A stretch of DNA of 64,000 nt from Flavobacterium sp. N1736 (GTDB lineage Bacteria > Bacteroidota > Bacteroidia > Flavobacteriales > Flavobacteriaceae), in the NCBI RefSeq assembly GCF_025947065.1, contig NZ_CP109994.1, positions 2,914,001-2,978,000 on the forward strand. Direction: 5' to 3'. The notes under the pieces are model-generated. The model worked only from the letters and a program-made list of their open reading frames with translations. It ran no database searches and was not told the origin of the DNA. Shown one piece after another: positions 34,959 to 43,368 of the stretch (position 1 is the first letter of the stretch; every line of letters begins with the position of its first letter). The translations under genes and the position numbers were made by a program.

Positions 34959-35056
34959 GAACGAAACCTAATTTAGAAATTCGTGAAATTAGTGGCAAAA
35001 AAAATCATTAATTTAGCTCTCAATAAAACTTAAAAACAACTGCTATACATACTGCT

Positions 35057-35734
35057 ATGCTAACGAAAGAATCATTGCAATTTTTAGACGATTTAAAAAT
35101 CAACAATAATAGAGATTGGTTTCAGGATAATAAGAAACGATACGAGGTTTTCAAAAAAGATTATCATCAATTGGTAAGTGATTTTCTTGATGTTATGAAA
35201 CCACTTGATCCTTCATTAGAATTATTGGAAGTTAAAAATTGTACTTTTCGAATCAATCGTGATATTCGGTTTTCAAAAGATAAATCTCCTTACAAAGCTC
35301 ATTTAGGCGTTTGGATCTCTGGCGGAACGAAAGGTTTAAATCGTGCCGGATATTATGTACATATTGAAAAAGGCGCGAGTTTCATTGCCGGTGGATTCTA
35401 TTCGCCGGAATCTGAAGATTTAAAAAAAGTACGTAAAGAAATTGCGTTTTTCCATGATGATTTAGAAGCAATTTTAGCCGATAAAAATTTCAAAAAAGAA
35501 TTTGGGAGCTTAGATGTCAACGAAAATAATTCGCTCAAAAATCCACCAAGAGGTTATGAAAAAGACCATCCTGCAATTGAGTTTTTAAAATTGAAAAGCT
35601 TCACCGCTGCTCAAAAATATGATATTAGCGAAGTGACCAAAAAAGATTTTGTTGCTAAAATGAGTCAGAAACTGATCGCTTTAAAACCTTTAAACGAATT
35701 TATTAATCGTGCTTTAGACACGGATGAATTTTAA
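35057..35734 (+). CDS. DUF2461 family protein
   Basis: 225 residues, the usual size of the DUF2461/TIGR02453 family. Recognisable segments are LQFLDDLKINNNRDWFQDNKKRYE, FRINRDIRFSKDKSPYKAHLGVWIS and SFIAGGFYSPESEDLKKVRKEI. The family is widespread in bacteria but has no demonstrated biochemical activity. It is a single gene between recF and a glycosyltransferase. Confidence 0.92.
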   Translation: MLTKESLQFLDDLKINNNRDWFQDNKKRYEVFKKDYHQLVSDFLDVMKPLDPSLELLEVKNCTFRINRDIRFSKDKSPYKAHLGVWISGGTKGLNRAGYYVHIEKGASFIAGGFYSPESEDLKKVRKEIAFFHDDLEAILADKNFKKEFGSLDVNENNSLKNPPRGYEKDHPAIEFLKLKSFTAAQKYDISEVTKKDFVAKMSQKLIALKPLNEFINRALDTDEF

Positions 35735-35753
35735 AAAATAAGCAAAAATTTTC

Positions 35754-35811
35754 GCCACAAATTTCGTAGATTCACACAGATTTAATCTTTTAAAATCATT
35801 TAATCTGTGGC
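35754..35811. repeat. GCCACA...TGTGGC intergenic palindrome
   Basis: It begins with GCCACAAATTT and ends with AATCTGTGGC. The inner part is an imperfect palindrome centred on TTTTAAAA (about 35790). Same family as 14353-14455 and 51211-51292. Confidence 0.7.
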
Positions 35812-35830
35812 AAAAAACTAAAGTTATCGA

Positions 35831-36886
35831 ATGAAAAGAAAAATACTTTTTCTGGGAGAATCTTATCGCGCCGATGCCATAACCTGGATGAAAGGTTTAA
35901 AAGAATTTGGCGATTTTGACATTATAACCTGGGAACTTCAAACTCCAAATAATTCAAAACTCAACCGTTTTAAGCGTATTGCAGAATATTTCTTCTCTCC
36001 TATTTCAATTCGGAAAATTATTCGACAACAAAAACCGGATATGGTTATTGCCGAAAGAACAACGAGTTATGGTTTTCTTGCCGCATTATCAGGATCTAAA
36101 ACTATTGCAATTGCGCAACAAGGCCGAACTGATTTATGGCCTGAAGGTTCTGTTTTATTGCCTTTTAAGAAATTTATTCAGAAATATGCTTTTAAAAAAG
36201 CGCATTTAATACATGCCTGGGGTCCGGTTATGACAATTTCTATGAAAGAAATTGGTGTAGATATGACCAAAGTTTTGGTTATCCCGAAAGGAATTGACTT
36301 GACACTTTTTTCTCCTTCTGTTACTAATTCAAATAAAATTGAAGCTATTGTAACGCGTTCTCTGCAACCGGAATATCGCCATGATTCTATTTTGAAAGCC
36401 TTTGCAATTTTACATCAAAAAGGAATTGATTTTTCGTTAACGATTGTTGGCGACGGAACTCGTTTGCAATTTTTAAAAGATTTAGCCAAAGATTTACACA
36501 TCGAGAACAAAGTGATTTTTACAGGAAGAATCCCGAATACTGAACTTCCTAAATTATTACAACAATCGAATATTTATATCAGCATGCCAATTACCGAAGG
36601 CGTTTCGGCATCATTATTTGAAGCAATGGCATGTAATTGTTATCCGGTCGTTTCAGATATTCCCGGAAACCAAAGCTGGATCAAACATCGTAAAAACGGG
36701 CAATTAATCGAAATTGATAATGTCGAAATACTGGCAGAAGAATTGATCTGGTCTTTTGAAAATACTGAATCTCGAAATAACGCCATTTTAGAAAACAGAA
36801 AATTTGTTGAAGAGAATGCTAATTATGATATTAATATGAAGGTCATTTCAGATAAATATCATGAGTTGCTGGATTCTCGAAATTAA
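35831..36886 (+). CDS. Glycosyltransferase family 4 protein
   Basis: 351 residues. The N-terminal domain begins KRKILFLGESYRADAITW. The C-terminal GT-B motifs are IPKGIDLTLFSP, FSLTIVGDGTRLQFL, VIFTGRIPNTELPKLLQQSNIYISMPITEGVSASLFEAMACNCYPVVSD; the EGxxxxxxEA pattern is the nucleotide-sugar site. Such retaining transferases build polysaccharide or glycolipid at the inner face of the membrane. No other surface-glycan genes surround it, so acceptor and sugar cannot be inferred. The gene ends at a perfect 22-bp inverted repeat that separates it from murB. Confidence 0.9.
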   Translation: MKRKILFLGESYRADAITWMKGLKEFGDFDIITWELQTPNNSKLNRFKRIAEYFFSPISIRKIIRQQKPDMVIAERTTSYGFLAALSGSKTIAIAQQGRTDLWPEGSVLLPFKKFIQKYAFKKAHLIHAWGPVMTISMKEIGVDMTKVLVIPKGIDLTLFSPSVTNSNKIEAIVTRSLQPEYRHDSILKAFAILHQKGIDFSLTIVGDGTRLQFLKDLAKDLHIENKVIFTGRIPNTELPKLLQQSNIYISMPITEGVSASLFEAMACNCYPVVSDIPGNQSWIKHRKNGQLIEIDNVEILAEELIWSFENTESRNNAILENRKFVEENANYDINMKVISDKYHELLDSRN

Positions 36887-36893
36887 TTTACCA

Positions 36894-36963
36894 CAAAGAG
36901 CGCAAAGTTTTACGCAGAGTTTGCTAAGCTTTGCGAGCATGGCGTAAAACTTTGCGCTCTTTG
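36894..36963. repeat. Perfect 22-bp inverted repeat before murB
   Basis: The arms at 36894-36915 and 36942-36963 are exact complements (CAAAGAGCGCAAAG... and its reverse) around a 26-nt loop. GCAAAG is repeated within each arm. It overlaps the 5' part of an upstream in-frame extension of murB, arguing that murB starts at 37021. Confidence 0.9.
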
Positions 36964-37020
36964 CGGTTAGACAAAATTATAATTCTTACTTTTGAACTCA
37001 GATTTAAAAGCCTTTTATTT

Positions 37021-38034
37021 ATGGAAATCCAATCCAATTTTTCTTTAAAAAACTACAATACTTTTGGCATTGAAGCCAAAGCAAAACAATTCGTTGCTGT
37101 ACATTCAGTTGCTGAATTGAAAACTATTTTAGAAGAAAACAAAAACGAGAAAAAATTTATTCTTGGAGGCGGAAGCAACATGCTTTTAACAAAAGATATC
37201 GATGCTTTGGTAATTCATATTGATTTAAAAGGCAAAAAAATCATTAAAGAAGACGATGATTTTGTTTGGGTCGAAAGTCAGGCCGGCGAAACGTGGCACG
37301 ATTTCGTACTTTATACCATCGAAAACAATTTTGGAGGTTTAGAAAACATGTCATTGATTCCGGGAAATGTGGGTACAACTCCGGTTCAGAATATTGGCGC
37401 TTACGGAGCAGAGATAAAAGACACTTTTGTTTCGTGTGAAGCAATGAATATCGAAACTCAGGAAATGAAAACTTTTACAAATCCTGAATGCAATTTTGGT
37501 TACAGAGAAAGTATCTTTAAAAATGACGTTAAAGATCAATATATTATTACATCAGTAGTTTATAAACTGACAAAACACAATCATAAAATCAATACTTCAT
37601 ACGGAGATATTACGGCTGAATTGGCTAAAAACAATGTTACAACTCCAACTTTAAAAGATGTGAGTAACGCGGTAATTGCCATCAGACAAAGTAAATTACC
37701 GGATCCGAAAGAGCTTGGAAATAGCGGAAGTTTCTTTAAAAATCCGATTTTATTGAAATCTGATTTTGAAAAAATCCACCAGAAGTTTCCTGAAATGAAA
37801 TATTATGAAGTTTCTGAAACGGAAGTAAAAGTTCCGGCGGGCTGGTTAATTGAGCAAGCCGGTTTTAAAGGAAAACGTTTTGGAGATGCCGGAGTGCATA
37901 AAAATCAGGCTTTGGTTTTAGTCAATTATGGAAATGCAACTGGACAGGAAATTTTAGCTGTTTCGAGAGATGTTCAAAAAACTGTTTTTGAAATTTTTGG
38001 AATTCATATTGAAGCTGAAGTTAATGTGATTTAA
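37021..38034 (+). CDS. murB: UDP-N-acetylmuramate dehydrogenase
   Basis: 337 residues from ATG 37021 (MEIQSNFSLKNYNTFGIEAK); a longer start at 36931 lies within a repeat and is unlikely. The FAD-binding motif is FILGGGSNMLLTKD. Next come SLIPGNVGTTPVQNIGAYGAEI and YRESIFKN, and the catalytic Ser/Glu region GNSGSFFKNPI, with the C-terminal AGWLIEQAGFKGKRFGDAGVH. It is a type I MurB and reduces UDP-GlcNAc-enolpyruvate to UDP-MurNAc with NADPH, an essential peptidoglycan step. Confidence 0.97.
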   Translation: MEIQSNFSLKNYNTFGIEAKAKQFVAVHSVAELKTILEENKNEKKFILGGGSNMLLTKDIDALVIHIDLKGKKIIKEDDDFVWVESQAGETWHDFVLYTIENNFGGLENMSLIPGNVGTTPVQNIGAYGAEIKDTFVSCEAMNIETQEMKTFTNPECNFGYRESIFKNDVKDQYIITSVVYKLTKHNHKINTSYGDITAELAKNNVTTPTLKDVSNAVIAIRQSKLPDPKELGNSGSFFKNPILLKSDFEKIHQKFPEMKYYEVSETEVKVPAGWLIEQAGFKGKRFGDAGVHKNQALVLVNYGNATGQEILAVSRDVQKTVFEIFGIHIEAEVNVI

Positions 38035-38069
38035 TTTTTTTTGAAATCTTTGAAATAAAACTACCAAAA

Positions 38070-38684
38070 ATGTATACACCTAACTTATACAAAAATGAAG
38101 ATCCGGAATCAATCAGAGCTTTTTTGAAAGAAAATAGTTTTGGGATTTTGATTAATCAGACGAACGGAAAATTATGTGCAACGCATATTCCGATAGAACT
38201 TGAATTGAATGCTGACGGAAAAGAAATTCTGCAAGGACATATTTCAAAATTAAATCCGCAAGCTGAAGGTTTTGCCGAAAATGATCAGGTTTTAGTTGTA
38301 TTTACTGGTCCGCATAGTTATATTTCTTCATCATGGTATGATCATGAAAATGTACCAACATGGAATTATATAGCCGTACATGTTTATGGACGAATAAAGA
38401 TTGTAGATGAAACGGCGACGATAGAACAACTCAAAAAATTGGTTGACAAGTATGAAGCTAATTCAGTAAACCCAGTTAGGGTCGAAGATTTATCAGTAAA
38501 AACAATGCGTGAAGCCAGAGGAATTTTTGGTTTTGAGATTGAAATTGATGAAATCCAGGCCACTAAAAAGCTGTCTCAAAACCGCGATGATCACAATTAT
38601 AAAAATATAATCTCCGAACTGGAAAAAACTGAAAACCCTCAGTCTATTGCTGTTGCGAAAGAAATGTCGAAATGCCGAAAGTAA
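38070..38684 (+). CDS. PaiB-like FMN-binding protein
   Basis: 204 residues. The N-terminus MYTPNLYKNEDPESIRAFLKENSFGILI and the segment HIPIELELNADGKEILQGHISKLNPQ match PaiB, an FMN-binding split-barrel protein called a negative transcriptional regulator in Bacillus. FTGPHSYISSSWYDHENVPTWNYIAVHVYG continues the barrel. FMN binding is likely; a regulatory role is not evident here. It is a single gene between murB and a glycosyltransferase. Confidence 0.9.
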   Translation: MYTPNLYKNEDPESIRAFLKENSFGILINQTNGKLCATHIPIELELNADGKEILQGHISKLNPQAEGFAENDQVLVVFTGPHSYISSSWYDHENVPTWNYIAVHVYGRIKIVDETATIEQLKKLVDKYEANSVNPVRVEDLSVKTMREARGIFGFEIEIDEIQATKKLSQNRDDHNYKNIISELEKTENPQSIAVAKEMSKCRK

Positions 38685-38698
38685 ATTGGTATTAACCG

Positions 38699-38728
38699 TT
38701 GAAAATTAGGAATTCATAAGTACATTTG
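38699..38728 (+). promoter_or_regulatory. Promoter of the glycosyltransferase 2 gene
   Basis: TTG (38699-38701), a 19-bp spacer, and TACATTTG (38721-38728) match the Bacteroidota consensus exactly, including spacing. The predicted start is near 38734, about 34 nt before the ATG. Confidence 0.75.
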
Positions 38729-38767
38729 CACTCGAAAGATTGAAAAATTAAAAGACATTAAAATCAG

Positions 38768-39874
38768 ATGCTTATATATATATTTTACTTTTTTATTGCC
38801 ATAGTTGTTGTGCAGCTTTTTTATTATCTTGGTGTTTTTGGCAAATTTGCTTTTGCTAAACCACAAACTATTACGCCAAAAAACATTCCTGTTTCTGTAA
38901 TTGTATGTGCTAAAAACGAAGAAAAAAACGTTACAAATTATATTCCGTTATTAGCAGAACAGAATTATCCTGATTTTGAAATCGTATTAATTGATGATGC
39001 ATCAAGCGACGAAACGCTGGAAGTTTTTGAAGAATACGAAAAAAAATATTCCAATATTCGTTTGGTTAAAGTACAAAATAACGAAGCTTTTTGGGGAAAT
39101 AAAAAATATGCGTTAACGTTAGGAATAAAAGCGTCTAAAAAAGAATATTTATTGTTTACCGACGCTGATTGTTATCCAACTTCAAAAGACTGGATTACTG
39201 CTATGGCTTCGCAATTTACTACAGAAAAAACGATTGTTTTAGGATATGGCGGTTATGAAAAAAAGGAGAATTCTTTATTAAATAAAGTTATCCGATTTGA
39301 AACTATACTTACTGCTGTTCAATACTTTTCATGGGCAAAATCAGGTTTACCATACATGGGAGTTGGCAGAAATTTAGCCTATAAAAAAGAAGAGTTTTTT
39401 AATGTAAACGGTTTTATAGATCATATTCAGGTTCGTTCCGGCGATGATGATTTATTTATAAATCAAGCTGCAACAAAAGCCAATACCACGATTGCTTATA
39501 GTCCTGAAAGTTTCACTTATTCTAAACCAAAAGAATCATACAAAGCCTGGTTTATTCAAAAAAGAAGACATACCTCTACAGCAAACTATTACAAGTTTTT
39601 TGACAAAATGCAATTGGGTCTTTTCTATAGTTCACAATTATTCTTCTTTTTAACAGTTATAGTATTACTGGCTTTCCAATTTCAATGGATCGCCGTAGTG
39701 GCACTATTGGCAACCCGTTACACAATTGTGTGGATTGTAATGGGATTTTCTGCCGGAAAATTTAGAGAGAGAGATCTTAAAATTTGGTTTCCTATTGTTG
39801 AAATCATGCTTATATTCACACAAATTAATATCTTTATAACTAATATCTTTTCAAAACCTGTACATTGGAAATAA
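38768..39874 (+). CDS. Glycosyltransferase family 2 membrane protein
   Basis: 368 residues. An N-terminal membrane segment (about 1-25) is followed by a GT-A domain: VSVIVCAKNEEKNV, EIVLIDDASSDETLE, LFTDADCYPTSKDW (DxD-type) and GDDDLFINQAATKANT, ending with QKRRHTSTANYYKFF (the QxxRW-like motif is QKRRH). Two or three membrane segments close the protein. It is a processive-type or lipid-linked transferase. It has its own promoter and overlaps by ten bases the next gene, a sigma factor. Confidence 0.92.
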   Translation: MLIYIFYFFIAIVVVQLFYYLGVFGKFAFAKPQTITPKNIPVSVIVCAKNEEKNVTNYIPLLAEQNYPDFEIVLIDDASSDETLEVFEEYEKKYSNIRLVKVQNNEAFWGNKKYALTLGIKASKKEYLLFTDADCYPTSKDWITAMASQFTTEKTIVLGYGGYEKKENSLLNKVIRFETILTAVQYFSWAKSGLPYMGVGRNLAYKKEEFFNVNGFIDHIQVRSGDDDLFINQAATKANTTIAYSPESFTYSKPKESYKAWFIQKRRHTSTANYYKFFDKMQLGLFYSSQLFFFLTVIVLLAFQFQWIAVVALLATRYTIVWIVMGFSAGKFRERDLKIWFPIVEIMLIFTQINIFITNIFSKPVHWK

Positions 39875-40416
39875 ATTCTAAAATAGAGAAAGCTAAAAAA
39901 GGCGACCAGATTGCCTTTACTTTTTTATTAGATTTTTATTGGAATGAAGTGTACAGTTTTATGCTAAAACGTACCGAAAACGAAACGATTGCAGAAGATA
40001 TTACTATCGAAACTTTCTCAAAAGCTTTTGACAAAATAGGATCTTATAATCCTGAATTTCAATTCAATACATGGTTAATCGCAATCGCGAAAAATGTCTA
40101 TATTGATTTATTGCGAAAAAAGAAAACCAATCTTTTTATTGAAATTACAGATGCCGAAGATCAACAAGCTTACAACATCGCCGACCCTACTCCATCGGCG
40201 GAAGATGCTTTGATTAAAGAGCAAAATCTATCGCGTTTACTGCAATGTATTAAGGAATTAAAGCCGCATTATCAGGAAGTAATTCATTTACGTTACTTTC
40301 AGGAAATGACGTATCAGGAAATTGCACTCAAGATTGATGAGCCTTTAAGCAATGTAAAAGTAAAATTACTTCGAGCTAAAAAATTATTAGCAGAAATCAT
40401 CGAACGTAACAGATAA
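39865..40416 (+). CDS. ECF-type RNA polymerase sigma factor
   Basis: 183 residues. The TTG start is inside the last codons of the preceding gene and gives the complete region 2; no ATG is available upstream of residue 33. Region 2 reads FYWNEVYSFMLKRTENETIAEDITIETFSKAFDKI, then FNTWLIAIAKNVYIDLLRKKK. Region 4 is YQEVIHLRYFQEMTYQEIALKIDEPLSNVKVKLLRAKKLLAE. No anti-sigma gene is evident. Overlap with the glycosyltransferase gene implies translational coupling and suggests it may govern envelope functions. Confidence 0.92.
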   Translation: MEINSKIEKAKKGDQIAFTFLLDFYWNEVYSFMLKRTENETIAEDITIETFSKAFDKIGSYNPEFQFNTWLIAIAKNVYIDLLRKKKTNLFIEITDAEDQQAYNIADPTPSAEDALIKEQNLSRLLQCIKELKPHYQEVIHLRYFQEMTYQEIALKIDEPLSNVKVKLLRAKKLLAEIIERNR

Positions 40417-40575
40417 TTTATTATCTTTAGATAAAGAATAAAAAATCTTCTTATTTATTCTTAAAACATTACTAATTTAACAAACAAAAAGTTCTTTAAT
40501 TTTCCGTTCTTAGTTACAAACTAATCCATTTGGCTTATGATTTAATGTTTACTTAACCTTAAAATCCAATTAACT

Positions 40576-41403
40576 ATGTCTAAATCTAGTATCTACGAAT
40601 CCAAGTGGACCAATCTTGTTTTCGAAAACAAAAACAAAGAGTATGGAGCGTATCAATTGCGCCAGGAAAGTTCCAAAACATCTATTACAGCACTATTTAT
40701 GGCGTTGCTTTTAATTGCAGCTTTAGGAAGCATATCGATGCTAATTAGCAAATTCAGAGCGGTTGACATTGTTCAAGGACCACTAATTATTGATGAGCCA
40801 ATAGTTCCTGTATTAATAGATCCAACTATTGTACAGCCAAAAACAGAAGAAGCGGTAGCGCCACCTGTTCAGCAACAAATTGCAGAACCAACAACTAATG
40901 TACAATTAATAAATCCGGTTGTTACAGCTACTCAGGATGCGGTACAAGATATCGCGCCAAACACGGAGAACCATGCTGTTGTAGACAATACTTCGACAGG
41001 AACAGGAACTTCTGTTAACACATTGCCATCAACTGGTAACGGTGGTGGAGAAGGAATTCAACCTGCAGATACAGGAGATTCTGTTTTGAGCACAGCTGCA
41101 TTAGACAAAATGCCTGAATTTCCAGGTGGAATGGCGAAGTTTTATGCTTATGTTGGAAACAATTTTACAAGACCAGAATTAGATGCTGAAAGAACACTAA
41201 AAGTGTACGTTTCATTTGTAATCGAAAAAGATGGTTCTATAACTGACATCATGGTGAGAAATGATCCTGGTTACGGAGTTGGCAAAGAAGCTATTCGAGT
41301 TTTAAAATCATTAAAAACAAAATGGAGTCCGGGAATCTTAAACGGTAAAGCAGTACGAACTGCATATAATCTTCCAATTACAATAAAAACAGAAGCAGAA
41401 TAA
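40576..41403 (+). CDS. Energy transducer TonB
   Basis: 275 residues. A short cytosolic N-terminus with the motif FENKNKEYGAYQLRQES, seen in many Bacteroidota TonB proteins, precedes a membrane segment (37-58). A Pro/Thr/Ala-rich spacer (80-170) crosses the periplasm. The TonB C-terminal domain (about 188-275) includes MPEFPGGMAKFYAYVGNN, LKVYVSFVIEKDGSI and YNLPITIKTE. It transmits proton-motive energy to TonB-dependent receptors such as the SusC here, though nothing links it to that one. A strong terminator follows. Confidence 0.94.
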   Translation: MSKSSIYESKWTNLVFENKNKEYGAYQLRQESSKTSITALFMALLLIAALGSISMLISKFRAVDIVQGPLIIDEPIVPVLIDPTIVQPKTEEAVAPPVQQQIAEPTTNVQLINPVVTATQDAVQDIAPNTENHAVVDNTSTGTGTSVNTLPSTGNGGGEGIQPADTGDSVLSTAALDKMPEFPGGMAKFYAYVGNNFTRPELDAERTLKVYVSFVIEKDGSITDIMVRNDPGYGVGKEAIRVLKSLKTKWSPGILNGKAVRTAYNLPITIKTEAE

Positions 41404-41409
41404 AAAAAC

Positions 41410-41439
41410 AAAAAGCAGAATTTAGGTTCTGCTTTTTTT
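41410..41439 (+). terminator. Terminator of the tonB-like gene
   Basis: An 11-bp stem (AAAAAGCAGAA with TTCTGCTTTTT) has a 6-nt loop and is followed by a T-run. It starts 6 nt after the stop. Confidence 0.9.
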
Positions 41440-41453
41440 ATGGGCTTAAATTA

Positions 41454-41557
41454 TTTCACGCAGATTTTAAAAAGATTTAAGCAGATTTTTTAATTAAAAA
41501 TCAATTATAAAATTATCTGCATATATCTGCTTAAATCTTTTTAAAATCTGCGTGAAA
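41454..41557. repeat. Perfect 33-bp inverted repeat
   Basis: The arms at 41454-41486 and 41525-41557 are exact complements (TTTCACGCAGATTTT... at the left end), with a 38-nt loop. It lies between the tonB-like gene and the PH-domain gene. This is the longest perfect stem in the window and has no coding potential. Confidence 0.92.
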
Positions 41558-41720
41558 CAAAAAACTTGTGGCTTAGCGACATTACAGCTAATTAAAATAG
41601 CACAAAACTTTACTTACTATTTCTTAATCTCTTAATGGTAAAAAACAACTTCATTTTTTTTATTTTAATTACTTTTACAATACAGAAAAAGAAATTCATT
41701 AAAACAAAAAAATCAATAAA

Positions 41721-42101
41721 ATGGGAATATTTTCAGCACTTCTTGGTAACGCTGGCGCAGTTAGTCAGGAAGATTTAATTAAAAAATACGGTCAGCTTTT
41801 AACTGATAACGAAGAAGTAGAAATGGGATTTAAATTAATTCGTGATACTTTTATCTTTACTAATAAAAGATTAATTCTTGTTGATGTACAAGGAATAACG
41901 GGAAGTAAAACAGAATATAAATCAATTAGTTATAAAAGCATTACTCGTTTTAGCGTAGAAACTGCCGGAACTTTTGATCTTGATGCCGAATTAAAAATTT
42001 GGGTTTCAAGTGAGTTACAGCCAAGTATTGTAAAGCAGTTTACTAAATCTGTAAATGTGTATGAAGTGCAAAAAGTATTGGCACATCACGTTTTAGGATA
42101 A
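41721..42101 (+). CDS. Bacterial PH domain protein (bPH_1)
   Basis: 126 residues, a single bacterial PH domain. The family features are EDLIKKYGQLLTDNEEVEMGFKLIRDTFIFTNKRLILVDVQGITGSK, then KSISYKSITRFSVETAGTFDLDAELKIW. The family (DUF1696) is small and soluble; in Bacteroidota the genes are often single. A ligand is not known. A terminator follows 12 nt later. Confidence 0.92.
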   Translation: MGIFSALLGNAGAVSQEDLIKKYGQLLTDNEEVEMGFKLIRDTFIFTNKRLILVDVQGITGSKTEYKSISYKSITRFSVETAGTFDLDAELKIWVSSELQPSIVKQFTKSVNVYEVQKVLAHHVLG

Positions 42102-42113
42102 TTTATTAAATAA

Positions 42114-42155
42114 GAAACCCGACAGATTTTAAAAATTTGTCGGGTTTTATTTTTG
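42114..42155. terminator. Bidirectional terminator, PH gene and M48 protease
   Basis: AAACCCGACA and TGTCGGGTTT form a 10-bp stem with a 13-nt loop. Flanking A and T runs serve both the plus-strand PH gene and the minus-strand protease gene. Confidence 0.85.
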
Positions 42156-42168
42156 ACTAAATTAGAAA

Positions 42169-43047
42169 TTATTTCTTTTTAGTGGTTGTTGTTTTTTTAG
42201 TAGTTGTAGTCTTTTTTGTTGTTGTTTTTACAACCGGAGCAGTATTTACAATTTTTTGCTGTACATAAGCTTTATAAACACCATCTTTCTCTGCTCTTTT
42301 CTTAGCATCATCAGCTCTTTGTTTAGAGTCCGGGTGCGAACTCATCATTTGATCAATAAATGAAGCTTGGGTTCCTTCACTCATTTTTGCCAAAATTCTG
42401 AAAGCAGATTCTTCTGCATTTATATTATAACCATTCTTTTTCAAGAAATTATAAGAAAACAAATCTGCCTCAGCTTCTTGCTTACGGCTAAATTTACTAT
42501 CAATAATAGAGCTTCCAATTTTTCCTAACTGGCTATCTGTAACACTTGCAACTGTTGTTGATTGTGAAGCCGCCGCATCCATTAAAGCTTCTTTTTTATA
42601 AGCCGCTTTAATAGCGTCCTGAGAATCATGATTTGCAACGTGACCAATTTCGTGACCAATTACAGCAAGCAATTCATTATCATCCATAATATCCATTAAT
42701 CCTGAATATACACGAACGCTTCCATCTGCGGTAGCAAAGGCATTTACTTCTTTTAATTTGTATACTTTATAGTTTAAAGTATAGCCATCGCCGGTAGTAT
42801 GTTTTCCAAAAACTCTATTCAATCTTATAGCGTATCCATCTGTTGCAGCAGCGACTTCATTTTCAGTATCCATTTTATCAACCGCAGCTTTAGATAATGC
42901 GGCAGCATCGGCGTTACTGAAAGTAAAACCTGTAACACCTTTTTGAACAGCTCCTATTGCTTTTTCTCCAAAATTAATTTGCGCATTCATTTTAGTAACT
43001 CCAAACGAGGCAAATAAAACTCCTATTACAATTAAATTCTTTTTCAT
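42169..43047 (-). CDS. M48 family metalloprotease
   Basis: 292 residues. The signal peptide is MKKNLIVIGVLFASFGVTKMNA. The zinc site is HEIGH (His132, Glu133, His136), with the downstream Glu in EAEADLFSYNFLKKNG (about 193). SSHPDSKQRADDAK follows, as in LoiP/BepA-type proteases. The C-terminus (last about 25 residues) is a low-complexity Thr/Lys tail, unusual for the family. It probably acts in the periplasm on outer-membrane or lipoprotein substrates. It has a -7 element and a leader of about 20 nt. Confidence 0.94.
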   Translation of the reverse strand: MKKNLIVIGVLFASFGVTKMNAQINFGEKAIGAVQKGVTGFTFSNADAAALSKAAVDKMDTENEVAAATDGYAIRLNRVFGKHTTGDGYTLNYKVYKLKEVNAFATADGSVRVYSGLMDIMDDNELLAVIGHEIGHVANHDSQDAIKAAYKKEALMDAAASQSTTVASVTDSQLGKIGSSIIDSKFSRKQEAEADLFSYNFLKKNGYNINAEESAFRILAKMSEGTQASFIDQMMSSHPDSKQRADDAKKRAEKDGVYKAYVQQKIVNTAPVVKTTTKKTTTTKKTTTTKKK

Positions 43048-43072
43048 GTTTTTTATAATTACAATTTAACAA

Positions 43073-43080
43073 CAAATGTA
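43073..43080 (-). promoter_or_regulatory. -7 element of the M48 protease gene
   Basis: The minus strand reads TACATTTG, an exact TAnnTTTG match. The predicted start is near 43067, 20 nt before the ATG. Confidence 0.6.
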
Positions 43081-43342
43081 CTATTAAGAAAATATCATTT
43101 TAACCCTTGTTCACTTATTTTTTAACAAATAAAGGTATAAATTTTAAATGAGTAAGAATCAAACAACTGTCACAATTATTCATCTTTTCAGAATAAAAGA
43201 TGGAAAAAAGAAAACTTTAGATCATTCTAGCATTTTTAAACATAATATTTTAACATCTTAATGAAACAATTATTAAAACGGTTGTATAGAAATCCGGTTT
43301 TAAATTAAATTATAAACGAATCTCCAAATAAACTACATTGCT
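43081..43342. other. Intergenic region between divergent protease and lipA
   Basis: Together with the promoters at each end, this gap of 321 bp (43048-43368) carries no gene. It is AT-rich and contains TTAACAAATAAAGG near 43128 and short hairpin-free stretches. Nothing else was recognised. Confidence 0.5.
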
Positions 43343-43350
43343 TATCTTTG
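43343..43350 (+). promoter_or_regulatory. -7 element of lipA
   Basis: TATCTTTG is an exact TAnnTTTG match. The predicted start is near 43356, 13 nt before the ATG at 43369. Confidence 0.6.
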
Positions 43351-43368
43351 TACTTTGAATTTTGATAT

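Noticed and set aside
36931..37020. Longer N-terminus of MurB
   Set aside because: The extension lies in the loop and right arm of a 22-bp inverted repeat and adds sequence unlike MurB; ATG 37021 gives the family N-terminus.
41638..41778. Short 46-codon plus-strand frame starting at 41638
   Set aside because: It runs out of frame into the PH-domain gene and has a low-complexity Lys/Phe composition; no signal supports it.
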